Below are positions 37,245 to 46,413 of a stretch of DNA of 64,000 nucleotides, piece by piece. Position numbers and translations under genes: made by a program. This DNA is from Paracoccus sp. (in: a-proteobacteria) (lineage in GTDB: Bacteria > Pseudomonadota > Alphaproteobacteria > Rhodobacterales > Rhodobacteraceae). Each line of letters opens with the position of its first letter. Positions within the stretch are counted from its first letter, which is position 1. Below the pieces are notes generated by a model, which saw only the letters and a list, made by a program, of their open reading frames with translations, was not told the origin of the DNA and made no database searches. The stretch covers positions 124,001 to 188,000 of the forward strand of contig NZ_JAUNTW010000003.1 in NCBI RefSeq assembly GCF_030538495.1, read 5' to 3'.

Positions 37245-38498
37245 ATGGACGACATGGCGCAACGGTCCGGGCATTATTTCCCCGATTTCAAAGAAAACCC
37301 CGACCGCCCGCCTAAAAACCCGGCCAACTGGGCCATTGTCGGCATTTTCCTGATCATGGCCTTTGCCGCCGTGGCCGCCGGGCGCGATTTCCTGATGCCC
37401 GTGACCATGGCGATTTTGCTGTTTTTCGTGTTCACGCCGCTGCGTCGTTTTGCCGAACGTCGCGGGGTGCCGGATGGGTTGACCGCTCTGGGCGTGACGG
37501 CGGGGATCCTGATTTCGCTGGCCGTGCTGGCCTATGCCGCCAGCGGACCGTTGTCGCAAGCCGTGTCGCAAATGCCCCGGATCAGCGAGACGCTGGAAAC
37601 AAAATTCGAAAACGTCCGCGATTCCTTTCGCGGCATCGAAGAGGCCGCGCGCCAGATCGACGAGGCGCAGCGCACTCCGGCAACCGATCCCAATGCCACC
37701 ACGGTGCGCGTGGAAACCGAAACCGAAACCACCATCGGCACCATGGCCAAGGTCACGCCGCTGCTTCTCAGCCAGATCATCCTGACGCTGGTCTTGCTGT
37801 TTTTCATGATGGCGTCGGGCGATCTGCTGTATCTTAAAGTCGTGCAGAGTTTCGACCGGATGCGCGACAAACGATCCGCCTATCTGGCCCTGCGCGAGAT
37901 CGAGGATTCGCTGGGCAATTACCTCAGCGCAATCACGATCATCAACGCCTGTCTGGGCGTCGCCATCGGGTTGGCGATGTGGGCATGGGGGATGCCCGCG
38001 CCGCTGCTGTTCGGGGTTGCGGCCTTTGTGTTCAACTTTATCCCCTATCTTGGCGCGATTGCCGGGGTCAGTCTGGCGGCGGTTGTGGCCTTGGTGGAAA
38101 TGCCGGGGCTGTTCGTGCCGATGCTGGTGGCTGGCACCTATCTGTTCCTGACCGCGCTTGAAGGGCAGATCATCACCCCCTATTTCGTGTCCAAACGGTT
38201 GCAGATGAACACGGTTGTCGTGTTTCTGGCCGTGGCGCTGTGGGCGTGGCTGTGGTCGGTGATCGGCATGATTATCGCCGTGCCGGTGCTGGTTGTGATC
38301 CGCGTTCTGGCCGAACATATCCCCGGCTGGGAAAAATTCGGCAACTTCCTTGCGGGCGAGGATCCTCCGCAGCTTGAAGATAACGACGAAGCCGAGGCCC
38401 GCGACATCGTGGAAACCGGATCGGATGCCGAAGACGAACCCGCCGCCCGAGACGCGACCGCGCCGCTGGTCGGCGACGCCGAGGCCGCGCGCAATTAA
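37245..38498 (+). CDS. AI-2E family transporter (PerM/YdiK-type)
   Basis: A 417-residue membrane protein with about eight membrane segments: two after the N-terminus (residues 27-45 and 50-66), one near 85, a soluble coiled region (100-165) and several C-terminal helices. The family signature FNFIPYLGAIAGVSLAAVVAL lies near residue 263. Members export small molecules or ions; autoinducer-2 export was shown for one protein and should not be assumed here. The C-terminal 50 residues are acidic. ATG at 37254 is an alternative start. Confidence 0.9.
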   Translation: MDDMAQRSGHYFPDFKENPDRPPKNPANWAIVGIFLIMAFAAVAAGRDFLMPVTMAILLFFVFTPLRRFAERRGVPDGLTALGVTAGILISLAVLAYAASGPLSQAVSQMPRISETLETKFENVRDSFRGIEEAARQIDEAQRTPATDPNATTVRVETETETTIGTMAKVTPLLLSQIILTLVLLFFMMASGDLLYLKVVQSFDRMRDKRSAYLALREIEDSLGNYLSAITIINACLGVAIGLAMWAWGMPAPLLFGVAAFVFNFIPYLGAIAGVSLAAVVALVEMPGLFVPMLVAGTYLFLTALEGQIITPYFVSKRLQMNTVVVFLAVALWAWLWSVIGMIIAVPVLVVIRVLAEHIPGWEKFGNFLAGEDPPQLEDNDEAEARDIVETGSDAEDEPAARDATAPLVGDAEAARN

Positions 38499-39119
38499 TC
38501 AGCTGCTGCGCGCCCGTGCCACGGTGTCGCGCAGCACATTCATCGGCACCGCGCCCGCGAACACGCGTTCGCCCACAATGTAACCCGGCGTGCCTTGCAT
38601 CCCCAATGACGCGGCCTGACGGGCGTTGCGGGATAACCAGCCCTCCCACCGTTCGCGATTGTCCAGCCAGCCATCCATAGCCGCCGTGGTGTCCACCCCC
38701 GCCCCGGCCAAAGCGCGCGCGATTTGCGGGTCCGACAGCCGCCCCGGCGTTGCCATCAACGCGCCATGCGCCGCCGCATATTGCCCGCTGGACGCCGCCC
38801 CCAGCACCACCTGCGAAGCCGTCATCGACGCAGGCCCCAGAATCGGCCAGTCCTTCATCAACAGGCGGATATTCCCGTCGCGCTGCACCAAATCCATCAG
38901 CGCCGCATAGTCGCGTTTGCAGAAACTGCATTGGTAATCAAAGAACTCGACAATGGTCACATCGCCGTTCGGATTGCCCAGAATCGGCCCGTCGGTTTCG
39001 CTGATGATCGCGTCCAGATCAGCCGCGCCGCGCCGGGGCCGCCATGTGATTGCCGCCATTCCCAGCCCGTAAACGCTCGCCGCCGCCAGACCGGCCAGAA
39101 CCGTGCGCCGCGTTGTCAT
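38499..39119 (-). CDS. DsbA-family thiol-disulfide oxidoreductase (CSFC active site)
   Basis: A 206-residue secreted protein. The N-terminus (TTRRTVLAGLAAASVYGLGM) has twin arginines and a hydrophobic stretch suggesting Tat or Sec export. The thioredoxin-like domain carries FFDYQCSFCKRDYAAL near residue 62 and the cis-Pro loop MQGTPGYIVG near residue 175. It likely acts on periplasmic disulfides. It overlaps the L,D-transpeptidase gene by 4 bp, so the oxidoreductase may service that Cys enzyme. The stop directly abuts that of the convergent AI-2E gene. Confidence 0.9.
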   Translation of the reverse strand: MTTRRTVLAGLAAASVYGLGMAAITWRPRRGAADLDAIISETDGPILGNPNGDVTIVEFFDYQCSFCKRDYAALMDLVQRDGNIRLLMKDWPILGPASMTASQVVLGAASSGQYAAAHGALMATPGRLSDPQIARALAGAGVDTTAAMDGWLDNRERWEGWLSRNARQAASLGMQGTPGYIVGERVFAGAVPMNVLRDTVARARSS

Positions 39120-39874
39120 GGCCGACGTGTCCCCTGCCCCGACTGTTCGCGGGTCAGAACGATGATATTGGTCATGCTGGGCGTGTTCGCGGCCAGATGG
39201 ATGGCATCCTGATTGAACATGCGGATGCAGCCGGAACTGGACGCGGTGCCGATCGACGCCGGATCATTCGTGCCGTGAATCCGATAATAGGTGTCGCCGC
39301 CGCTGTTGTGGATATACAGCGCGCGCGCGCCCAGAGGGTTACGCAATCCCCCCGGCAATCCGTCGCGCATCGGGCCGTAATGTTCGGGCTGGCGTTCCAG
39401 CATCCCATCGGTCGGCTGCCAGCGGGGCCATTCCCGCTGATAGGGGATATGCGCCGCGCCCGTGAACCCGAACCCCGCCGCGCCCACACCCACGGCATAG
39501 CGCATCGCGCGGTTGTTCGGGCGGATTTGATACAAATACCGCGCATGGGGATCAACGATGATGGTGCCAACGGGTTCGGATGACCAATAATCCACCTCGG
39601 ACCGGACGCGGTTTGGCGTCAGCAGGTTGTCGGGGATCGCCGGGATCGCATGGCCGCCATCATTGACCGCCGCATACATGGCGCGCGTTGCCGCCGACAC
39701 CGCCGGGCGTTCCGGCGCGGCAGGCGGGCGAGCCTCTGCCACCGGCACCGCAACCGGCGGGGGCGCGGAAACAGCACCGGGGTCACGCGACATAAACGGT
39801 CCCAACGGATCAAAGCCCGGCGCGCAGGCGGTCAGAATGAAGGTGGCGCTCAGCGCAGCGGCGGGACGGTTCAT
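39116..39874 (-). CDS. L,D-transpeptidase lipoprotein (YkuD domain)
   Basis: A 252-residue cell-wall enzyme. The lipobox LTAC at residues 14-17 (FILTACAPG) suggests a lipoprotein. The YkuD domain contains IHGTNDPASIGTASSSGCIRM near residue 205, including the catalytic Cys in SSGCIR. It would form 3-3 cross-links or attach proteins to peptidoglycan. The Pro/Ala-rich segment at residues 35-60 is a linker. The downstream DsbA-like gene is translationally coupled. Confidence 0.92.
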   Translation of the reverse strand: MNRPAAALSATFILTACAPGFDPLGPFMSRDPGAVSAPPPVAVPVAEARPPAAPERPAVSAATRAMYAAVNDGGHAIPAIPDNLLTPNRVRSEVDYWSSEPVGTIIVDPHARYLYQIRPNNRAMRYAVGVGAAGFGFTGAAHIPYQREWPRWQPTDGMLERQPEHYGPMRDGLPGGLRNPLGARALYIHNSGGDTYYRIHGTNDPASIGTASSSGCIRMFNQDAIHLAANTPSMTNIIVLTREQSGQGTRRP

Positions 39875-40011
39875 GGCGTTCTCCTTTATGCGACCGCATC
39901 GCGCAGATCACGGGCCGTTGCAAGGACGCTCTCGGATTGGTGAAGGGTCCGGGGGGAACGCAGGCCCTTATCTCACGTTAACACGGCATGAATGAACAAA
40001 GGATAACGACG

Positions 40012-40431
40012 ATGTTCACGAAAATCATTCCCGCCGCTGTGGTCGCGCTGATGGCCGGCCCCGCTTTGGCGCAAACCGCCGTGGTTGTCACCCCCGACGC
40101 CCCGGTCGCCATCGTGACCGAAGACGCACGCGCCACCGGCACCCCGGCCGGTTTTGTCGATTATGTGCCGATGCTGGAACAGTTCGACAACAATGTGGTG
40201 ATCGCCGAAACGCTGGTCGCCCAAGGCTTTACCAATATCGCCATTCACCGCGAAGGCACGATCATGACCGTGACCGCCACCCGCGACGGCCAACCGGTTG
40301 AGCTGGTTTACAGCACGGCGAACGGTCGCCTGATTTCCGTAAACGGCGAACGCCTGCCCGAAGATCACGGCGATCATTCCAACGATCCCGCCGACAGCCG
40401 CAGCGAAGCCGACGAAAACGACGCATCGTAA
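40012..40431 (+). CDS. Secreted PepSY-like small protein
   Basis: A 139-residue exported protein. The signal peptide MFTKIIPAAVVALMAGPALA is cleaved before QTAVVV. A PepSY-like unit is suggested by VIAETLVAQGFTNIAIHREGTI and VELVYSTANGRLISV (residues 63-118), and the tail is acidic (Asp/Glu/Ser-rich). The ATG at 40012 is preferred over one eight codons upstream because of AAAGGA at the correct distance and the signal peptide. Function unknown; it could be an inhibitor or a periplasmic sensor. Confidence 0.8.
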   Translation: MFTKIIPAAVVALMAGPALAQTAVVVTPDAPVAIVTEDARATGTPAGFVDYVPMLEQFDNNVVIAETLVAQGFTNIAIHREGTIMTVTATRDGQPVELVYSTANGRLISVNGERLPEDHGDHSNDPADSRSEADENDAS

Positions 40432-40434
40432 ATC

Positions 40435-40463
40435 AAAGGGGGGCGCCGACTGCGCCCCCTTTT
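40435..40463. terminator. Terminator shared by convergent genes
   Basis: GGGGGCGC pairs with GCGCCCCC around CGACT, with AAA on the left and TTTT on the right, so it can act in both directions. It touches the stop codon of the convergent DUF1801 gene. Confidence 0.85.
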
Positions 40464-40864
40464 CACATCCTCTGCCCCGGCAATTTTGCGGCCTGCGCCA
40501 CCCAATCACGGAACTGCGCGGCGTTGACGGGTTCATGTTCCGCAATATGCAAATAACGGACATCCGGCTGTTTCGACCCCACCGGCGGGGGCGGGATCAG
40601 AGACGCGCCATGAAAAAACGCGACCTTGATATAGCGCGTAAAGCAATGAAACGACAGGAACCACGCCCCCGGCGTCACGCCGTAAAAGGGCGAATTCCAC
40701 CGAACCGCGCGCGCCACATCCGGGATTTCTGCCGCGATCAGGTCATCCAGTTCCTGCCCAATGGCGCGTTTCCACCCCGGCATCGCCGCGATATAGGCGC
40801 GCACCGGCGCGTCTCCGTCCCCCTTGGCGATTTGCGGATTGCCGCCGGACAACAGCACCGTCAT
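40463..40864 (-). CDS. DUF1801 domain protein
   Basis: A 133-residue small cytosolic protein of the DUF1801/YdhG-like fold. The family pattern is seen in VRAYIAAMPGWKRAIGQELDDLI near residue 20 and ARAVRWNSPFYG near residue 51. Function is unknown. It overlaps the acyl-CoA synthetase gene by 4 bp, so it is its last operon partner. Confidence 0.85.
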   Translation of the reverse strand: MTVLLSGGNPQIAKGDGDAPVRAYIAAMPGWKRAIGQELDDLIAAEIPDVARAVRWNSPFYGVTPGAWFLSFHCFTRYIKVAFFHGASLIPPPPVGSKQPDVRYLHIAEHEPVNAAQFRDWVAQAAKLPGQRM

Positions 40865-42744
40865 GGCAGGTCGAACGGCACCGAAAATTCGCCAAGACGT
40901 TGCCGCACCACGGCCATATCCGCGCCGTCATCACAGACGATCTGCGCGACCAGACCGCGTTTCTTATCCTCGGCCACGTCGGCGACGCTTGCGCCGGTCC
41001 CGGTCAGCGCGTCGTTCAGAACCCGCGAGATCGCCATTTTGCGCAGATCGGGTTTGAAAATCTTACCCACGGCGGTTTTGGGCAATTCGGAAATGATTTC
41101 AATATGTTTCGGGATCGCCGCGCGTTCGTGAATATGGCTGGCGGCGTGTTTGGTCAGGTCACCCACCGTTACCGTCGCGCCCTCGATCAATTCGACATAG
41201 GCGCAGGGCAGTTCGCCCGCGAACCGGTCCGGCTGACCAATCGCGCCCACGAACCCAACCGACGGATGCGACAGCAGACCTTCTTCGATCTCGGCGGGGT
41301 CGATGTTGTGACCGCCGCGGATAATCAGATCCTTGGCCCGCCCGGTGATCCACAAATACCCGTCGCCATCCAGCCGCCCCAAATCGCCCGTGCGCAAATA
41401 CCGGTCGTCGGTGAACAGGTCGTGGTTTTTGTCGGCCTCGGTATAGGTGGATCCCGGAAACACGCCGGGGCTGGCGATGCAGATTTCGCCCACCTCATCG
41501 GCGGCACATTCCTGCACGCGCCCGTCATCGTCATGGGTCAAAATCCGCACCTGAGTGTAAGGCAGCGGCAGCCCCACCGACCCCACTTTTTTCAGCCCAT
41601 CCACGGGGTTGCAGCTGACCAGACAGGTGGCCTCGGTCAGGCCATAGCCTTCGGCAATTTCAACGCCGGTTGCGGATTTGAAGCGGTTATACAATTCGAT
41701 GGGCAAAGGCGCCGACCCCGAAATCGCGGTTTTCAGCGATGACACATCGGCGTTCACGGGCCGTTGCATCAGCGCGGCAATCGCGGTCGGCACGGTGATC
41801 AGGAAGGTGCAATGCCAGCGTTCGATCAGCTTCCAGAAATTGTCCAGAACCCCGTCGCCACGATAGCCCGCAGGCGTCGGCATCACCACATGCGCCCCCG
41901 ACGCGACGCAGGACATCAAAATCGGATAGGCCGCAAAGACGTGGAACATCGGCAGCGGACACATCAGCACATCGGTTTCGTCAAACAGCAGCGTGGCCCC
42001 CAGCCAGCCGTTGTAAATCATCCCCGAATATTTGTGCTGCGCGACTTTGGGCGTGCCGGTTGTGCCGCCGGTGTGAAAATAGGCCGCGACCCGATCCTGA
42101 CGAATATCGTCGAATTCCAAGGCGTTATGGCGACGGCCTGATGCCTCGGCCTCGAAATCCAGAACGGTGGCGTTGTGTTTGGCGACCCGGCGCGGGCGGA
42201 TCAGCGGCACGATCCAGCGTTTGATCCCGCGCAAATGCCGGTTCAGGTCAATTTCCAAGATATGCGAGACATTGGGGGCCATGGCCACAGCCTCGGCCGC
42301 CTTTTGCGCCACGTCGGATTTGGGAAAGGGTTTCAGCGTGACCAGCACCTTAGCCCCGGTTTCGCGCAGGATGCCGGCGATCTGTTCGGCGTCCAGCAGC
42401 GGGTTGATCGGGTTCACGATCCCCGCCGTGGCCCCCGCCAGCAGGACAACCGGCGTTTCCACACTGTTGGGCAGCAGATAGGCGACAACATCGTCCGGCC
42501 CCACGCCCAAGCTGCGGAAAAGATTGGCGGTTTCCGTCACCCGCTGATGCAGGTCCCGCCATGTCAGCGTGGTGGCATGGTCATGCGCCCCGGACAGCAA
42601 TTGAAAACTGACCGCCGGGCGTTCGGGGAATTTTTCCGCCGTCTGGGTCAGAAGTTCGTAAATCGTGACCGGCAGATCGCGGTCTTGATAGGGGGATTCC
42701 TGTTCAACGCGATGACGGTCACCAATCCCCGCAAAGGCTGCCAT
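40861..42744 (-). CDS. Acyl-CoA synthetase (AMP-forming)
   Basis: A 627-residue ANL-superfamily ligase activating a carboxylic acid with ATP and CoA. The AMP-binding loop is YFHTGGTTGTPKVAQ near residue 222, GYGLTEATC lies near residue 365, and the hinge and C-terminal GRAKDLIIRGGHNIDP near residue 475. The C-terminal domain is longer than in typical FadD. Chain length cannot be assigned. The ATG at 42744 follows a G-rich ribosome site. Confidence 0.92.
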   Translation of the reverse strand: MAAFAGIGDRHRVEQESPYQDRDLPVTIYELLTQTAEKFPERPAVSFQLLSGAHDHATTLTWRDLHQRVTETANLFRSLGVGPDDVVAYLLPNSVETPVVLLAGATAGIVNPINPLLDAEQIAGILRETGAKVLVTLKPFPKSDVAQKAAEAVAMAPNVSHILEIDLNRHLRGIKRWIVPLIRPRRVAKHNATVLDFEAEASGRRHNALEFDDIRQDRVAAYFHTGGTTGTPKVAQHKYSGMIYNGWLGATLLFDETDVLMCPLPMFHVFAAYPILMSCVASGAHVVMPTPAGYRGDGVLDNFWKLIERWHCTFLITVPTAIAALMQRPVNADVSSLKTAISGSAPLPIELYNRFKSATGVEIAEGYGLTEATCLVSCNPVDGLKKVGSVGLPLPYTQVRILTHDDDGRVQECAADEVGEICIASPGVFPGSTYTEADKNHDLFTDDRYLRTGDLGRLDGDGYLWITGRAKDLIIRGGHNIDPAEIEEGLLSHPSVGFVGAIGQPDRFAGELPCAYVELIEGATVTVGDLTKHAASHIHERAAIPKHIEIISELPKTAVGKIFKPDLRKMAISRVLNDALTGTGASVADVAEDKKRGLVAQIVCDDGADMAVVRQRLGEFSVPFDLP

Positions 42745-42800
42745 TCTGTTACCCCCCAAAGCCCACATGTCTGTTCCGTGACAGCATGGGCCAGAAACGA

Positions 42801-42829
42801 CATCGGGGGCAAGCCTTTTGCCCCCGATG
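42801..42829 (-). terminator. Hairpin after the LysM gene
   Basis: CATCGGGGGCAA and TTGCCCCCGATG form a perfect 12-bp stem with a 5-nt loop 19 bp beyond the LysM stop. The T tract on the minus strand is weak (TCGTTTCT), so termination is likely but not certain. Confidence 0.65.
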
Positions 42830-42847
42830 GTTCACGCGAACGCGACG

Positions 42848-43327
42848 TCAATTTGCCGGGATGCGCAGCACCTGACCGGGATAGATTTTGTCCGGGTCCG
42901 ACAGCATCGGGCGGTTGGCGTCGAAAATCAGGCGGTATTTATTCGCATCGCCCAGATGTTTTTTCGCAATCGCGGACAGGGTTTCACCCTTTTGCACGGT
43001 GTGAAACACGGGTTCCGCACCACCTTCAGCCGGGGGCAGGTCGGCCTCGACCTGGGCAATGCCTTCGATATTGCCGACGGCCAGGATCAGCTTTTCCATG
43101 GTTTCGCGGTCGGCGCCACGGCTTTCGACCACCACGGTATCGCCACGCAGGCGCAGGTGAACGTCATTCCCGCCCAGACCAAGCGCGGTCAGTTCCGCGT
43201 TCAGCGCATCAACTTTGCGCTGCGTATCGGCGTCATGTTCGGGCGCAGCGGCTTCGGGGGCCGGAGCGGCCTCGGCCTTGCCAATCACGGATTTACCGGC
43301 GTTTTTCACAAAGTCCCAGATTGCCAT
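42848..43327 (-). CDS. LysM domain protein with BON-like segment
   Basis: A 159-residue protein of the Kbp/YgaU type. The N-terminus MAIWDFVKNAGKSVIGKAE resembles that family, followed by a BON-like middle (residues 35-95) and a C-terminal LysM domain FHTVQKGETLSAIAKKHLGD...PGQVLRIP (residues 108-157). E. coli Kbp binds K+; whether this one does is unknown. There is no signal peptide. GGAAGGAAAA precedes the ATG at 43327. Confidence 0.9.
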   Translation of the reverse strand: MAIWDFVKNAGKSVIGKAEAAPAPEAAAPEHDADTQRKVDALNAELTALGLGGNDVHLRLRGDTVVVESRGADRETMEKLILAVGNIEGIAQVEADLPPAEGGAEPVFHTVQKGETLSAIAKKHLGDANKYRLIFDANRPMLSDPDKIYPGQVLRIPAN

Positions 43328-43513
43328 GGATTTTCCTTCCATAAATTTCAGCGGACGATGCCGCGTGATGGGAACGCCGCACGGAACCAATCGTTCCGGG
43401 CGACAAAAGATGTTTCCATGAACCAAATTTTAACGCCTCTGTGCAAGTGTCCCGTTACGGCAACGACTCGGGACATTATGCGGGCAATTTGGGTCATATT
43501 CTGGGTTCTGGCG

Positions 43514-44506
43514 CTATGCCGTGACGCCCTGTTTCACCGCGAAACAGGCGGCCATCCCGCCCGGCGTGGCGACCTGCGGCGGCTGGCTGCGGCGACAGTC
43601 GTCGCGCACCAGCGGGCAACGCGGGTGAAACGCGCAACCCGGGGGCGGGTCAATCGGGTTCGGGATTTCGCCCTGAACCGGCGTGCGCCGCCGCCCCGAC
43701 ATCGCCAGATCCGGCACCGCGTCCAGCAGCATCCGGGTATAGGGGTGCTGCGGGTTGGAAAACAGTTCCTTGCCGCCCGACACCTCGACCAGACGGCCCA
43801 GATACAGCACGCCGATGCGGCTGGCCATGTGGCGCACCACCGACAGATCGTGGCTGATGAACAGATAGGTCAGGCCCAATTCGTCCTGCAAATCCCGCAT
43901 CAGGTTCAGAATCTGCGCCTGCACCGACACGTCAAGCGCACTGGTCGGTTCGTCGCACACGATGAATTCGGGGCGCGACGACAACGCGCGCGCAATCGCG
44001 ATCCGCTGACGCTGGCCGCCGGAAAATTCATGCGGGAATTTCGACGCATCCGCCGCCGACAGACCCACGGTGTCCAGCAGGCGCGCGACCTCGCGCCCCA
44101 CATCCGCGCCAGTGGCGGTGCCAAAAGTGCGCATCGGTTCCGCGATGATCCGGCCCACGCGCCAGCGGGGGTTCAGGCTGGCGAAGGGGTCTTGAAAAAT
44201 CATCTGGAACCGCCGCCGCAGCCGCCGCATCTGGGCGGGGCTGGCCGTGGTCAGGTCGTGGCCGTCAAATTCGATCCGCCCTTCGCTGGCCGCGACCAGC
44301 CCGACCAGCATTTTCGCAATCGTCGATTTCCCGGACCCCGATTCGCCGACCAGAGCAAAGGTTTCGCCTTTGCTTATCTCGAACGAGACATCGGCGGCGG
44401 CGGTCAGAAAGGCGCGGTCCTGCCGTTCGATCACGCGGTTCAGCCACGGTTTCGACACATCAAAACGGCGCGTCAGCCCCGTGACCCGCAACAAAGGATT
44501 ATCCAT
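43514..44506 (-). CDS. Dipeptide/oligopeptide ABC transporter ATP-binding protein (DppF/OppF type)
   Basis: A 330-residue ABC ATPase with the C-terminal oligopeptide domain. Walker A is GESGSGKSTIAKM near residue 52, the signature FSGGQRQRIAIARAL near residue 154, and CAFHPRCPLVRDDC near residue 295 is the Cys-rich iron-sulfur-like segment of the family. The ATG at 44506 overlaps the preceding gene by 8 bp; upstream ATGs are possible. It is the last gene of the importer operon. Confidence 0.92.
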   Translation of the reverse strand: MDNPLLRVTGLTRRFDVSKPWLNRVIERQDRAFLTAAADVSFEISKGETFALVGESGSGKSTIAKMLVGLVAASEGRIEFDGHDLTTASPAQMRRLRRRFQMIFQDPFASLNPRWRVGRIIAEPMRTFGTATGADVGREVARLLDTVGLSAADASKFPHEFSGGQRQRIAIARALSSRPEFIVCDEPTSALDVSVQAQILNLMRDLQDELGLTYLFISHDLSVVRHMASRIGVLYLGRLVEVSGGKELFSNPQHPYTRMLLDAVPDLAMSGRRRTPVQGEIPNPIDPPPGCAFHPRCPLVRDDCRRSQPPQVATPGGMAACFAVKQGVTA

Positions 44507-45479
44507 GATGGCCCCCATCATACAGGTGGCAGGCGACCTGTCGCCCATCCGCGCGATCCGTCACCCCCGGTCGTTCCGCATGGCAGCGGTCGAACACGCG
44601 GTCGCAGCGCGGGTTAAAGGCGCAGCCCGCCGGGATCGCGTTCAGCCGAGGCATCGCACCGGGGATTTGCACCAGACGGTCGCTGTCCTGCGCCAGCGTC
44701 GGAATGGACCCCATCAGCCCGCGCGTATAGGGGTGTTCGGGCCGTTCGATCACGTCATGCACCGCGCCGATTTCGGCCATCCGCCCCGCATACAGCACCG
44801 CCACGCGGTCGGCGGTTTCGGCAATCACGCCCATGTCATGCGTGATCAGCATCACCGCCGCGCCGCGTTCGGCGGTCATTTCCTTCAACACATCAATGAT
44901 TTGCGCCTGAACCGACACATCAAGCGCAGTTGTGGGTTCGTCCGCAATGACCAGTTCGGGTTCAGCGGCCAAAGCCAAAGCAATCACCACCCGTTGCCGC
45001 ATCCCGCCGGAGAAATGATGCGGGTAATCGTCGATCCGTCGCGACGCCGCCGGGATTCCCACCCGATCCAACAGGGCAATGGCGCGGCTGCGCGCCTCGG
45101 CCGCGGAAACGGGCAGATGGGTGCGGATGGTTTCGGTCAATTGCCGCGCGACGGTATAGAGCGGGTTGAGGCTGGTCAGCGGGTCTTGGAACACCATGCC
45201 GATGCGGCGCCCGCGAATTTTGCGCATCGCCGCCGGGGTCAGGTTGTCGATGCGGTCGCCCCGCAACCGGATTTCGCCGCCCGCGATGCGGCCCGGAGGC
45301 TCCAGCAATCCGATGATCGCGGCCCCGGTCAGCGATTTTCCCGCGCCGGATTCGCCAACCACGCCCAAGACCTCGCCCGGTTGGATGTCGAACGACACCC
45401 GGTCAATGGCGCGCAAAACGCCGCGACGGGTCGGGAACTCGACCACCAGATCGCGCACAGAAAGAAGCGGTTCGGTCAT
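44499..45479 (-). CDS. Dipeptide/oligopeptide ABC transporter ATP-binding protein (DppD/OppD type)
   Basis: A 326-residue ABC ATPase. Walker A is GESGAGKSLTGAAI near residue 40, the signature FSGGMRQRVVIALAL near residue 157 and Walker B ELVIADEPTTALD. The C-terminal CAFNPRCDRVFDRC is the typical Cys-rich end. It pairs with the next ATPase to drive the DppB/DppC channel. Start and stop overlap both neighbours. Confidence 0.93.
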   Translation of the reverse strand: MTEPLLSVRDLVVEFPTRRGVLRAIDRVSFDIQPGEVLGVVGESGAGKSLTGAAIIGLLEPPGRIAGGEIRLRGDRIDNLTPAAMRKIRGRRIGMVFQDPLTSLNPLYTVARQLTETIRTHLPVSAAEARSRAIALLDRVGIPAASRRIDDYPHHFSGGMRQRVVIALALAAEPELVIADEPTTALDVSVQAQIIDVLKEMTAERGAAVMLITHDMGVIAETADRVAVLYAGRMAEIGAVHDVIERPEHPYTRGLMGSIPTLAQDSDRLVQIPGAMPRLNAIPAGCAFNPRCDRVFDRCHAERPGVTDRADGRQVACHLYDGGHHG

Positions 45480-46402
45480 CAGCGTAGCCTTGGGTTCAGG
45501 GCGTCGCGCAGCCAGTCACCCAACAGGTTAACCGACAACGACAGCGCCAGCAGAGTCAGCGCGGGGAACAGCAAAATCCACCATTCGCCCGAAAACAGAT
45601 ATTGCTGCCCCACGCGGATCAGCGTTCCCAGCGACGGCTGCGTCGGCGGCACACCGACGCCAAGGAAGGACAACGTGGCCTCGGCAATAATGGCCAGGGC
45701 CAGACCGATGGTGGCGATCACCAGCACCGGCCCCATCACATTGGGCAGAATATGCGTGACCGCGATCCGCGCCGGATGCACGCCAATGACGCGGGCGGCC
45801 TGAATGTATTCTTTGTTCTTTTCAACCATGGTCGCGCCGCGCACCACGCGGGCAAAGGCCACCCAATCCGACAGGCCGATCGAAATAATCAGCACCCAGA
45901 TCGCCATCTGGTCGCGCATCGCAGGCGGGATAAACCCGCGCGCAATCCCGAAAATCAACAGCGCAATCAGGATCGACGGGAACGACAGCTGCACATCGGC
46001 AATCCGCATCAGCAGGTTATCGACCCAACCGCCCCGGAACCCAGCCAGCAGGCCCAGACCAATGCCCAGCACCATCGCAAACAGCACCGCCGCAAAGCCC
46101 ACAAACAACGAGATCCGCGCGCCATAAAGGATCGTTGACAGAATATCGCGGCCCTGATTGTCGGTGCCCAGCAGATAGATGTTGCCGGTAAAGGCGTTCG
46201 GCTCCATCGGGCGGGAAAAGCCGTCCATCAGGTTCAGGCTGGCGGGGTTGAACGGGTCATGCGGCGCGATCCACGGGGCCAGCAGCGCCGACAGAATGAT
46301 CGTCAGCGCCACCAGTGCCGCGACCACAGCCACCGGCGAGGTGCGGAACGAATACATCACATCGCTGTCCCAGAAACGGGCAAGGCGGGATTGATTGGAC
46401 AT
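45479..46402 (-). CDS. Dipeptide/oligopeptide ABC transporter permease (DppC type)
   Basis: A 307-residue membrane permease of the DppC/OppC group with an N-terminal OppC-like helix (residues 22-45) and five further helices. The EAA-type loop AARVIGVHPARIAVTHILPNVMGP lies near residue 205. GTDNQGRDILSTILYGARISL near residue 80 is a strong family marker. It starts 11 bp after dppB. Confidence 0.93.
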   Translation of the reverse strand: MSNQSRLARFWDSDVMYSFRTSPVAVVAALVALTIILSALLAPWIAPHDPFNPASLNLMDGFSRPMEPNAFTGNIYLLGTDNQGRDILSTILYGARISLFVGFAAVLFAMVLGIGLGLLAGFRGGWVDNLLMRIADVQLSFPSILIALLIFGIARGFIPPAMRDQMAIWVLIISIGLSDWVAFARVVRGATMVEKNKEYIQAARVIGVHPARIAVTHILPNVMGPVLVIATIGLALAIIAEATLSFLGVGVPPTQPSLGTLIRVGQQYLFSGEWWILLFPALTLLALSLSVNLLGDWLRDALNPRLR

Positions 46403-46413
46403 GTCGGCCCTCC

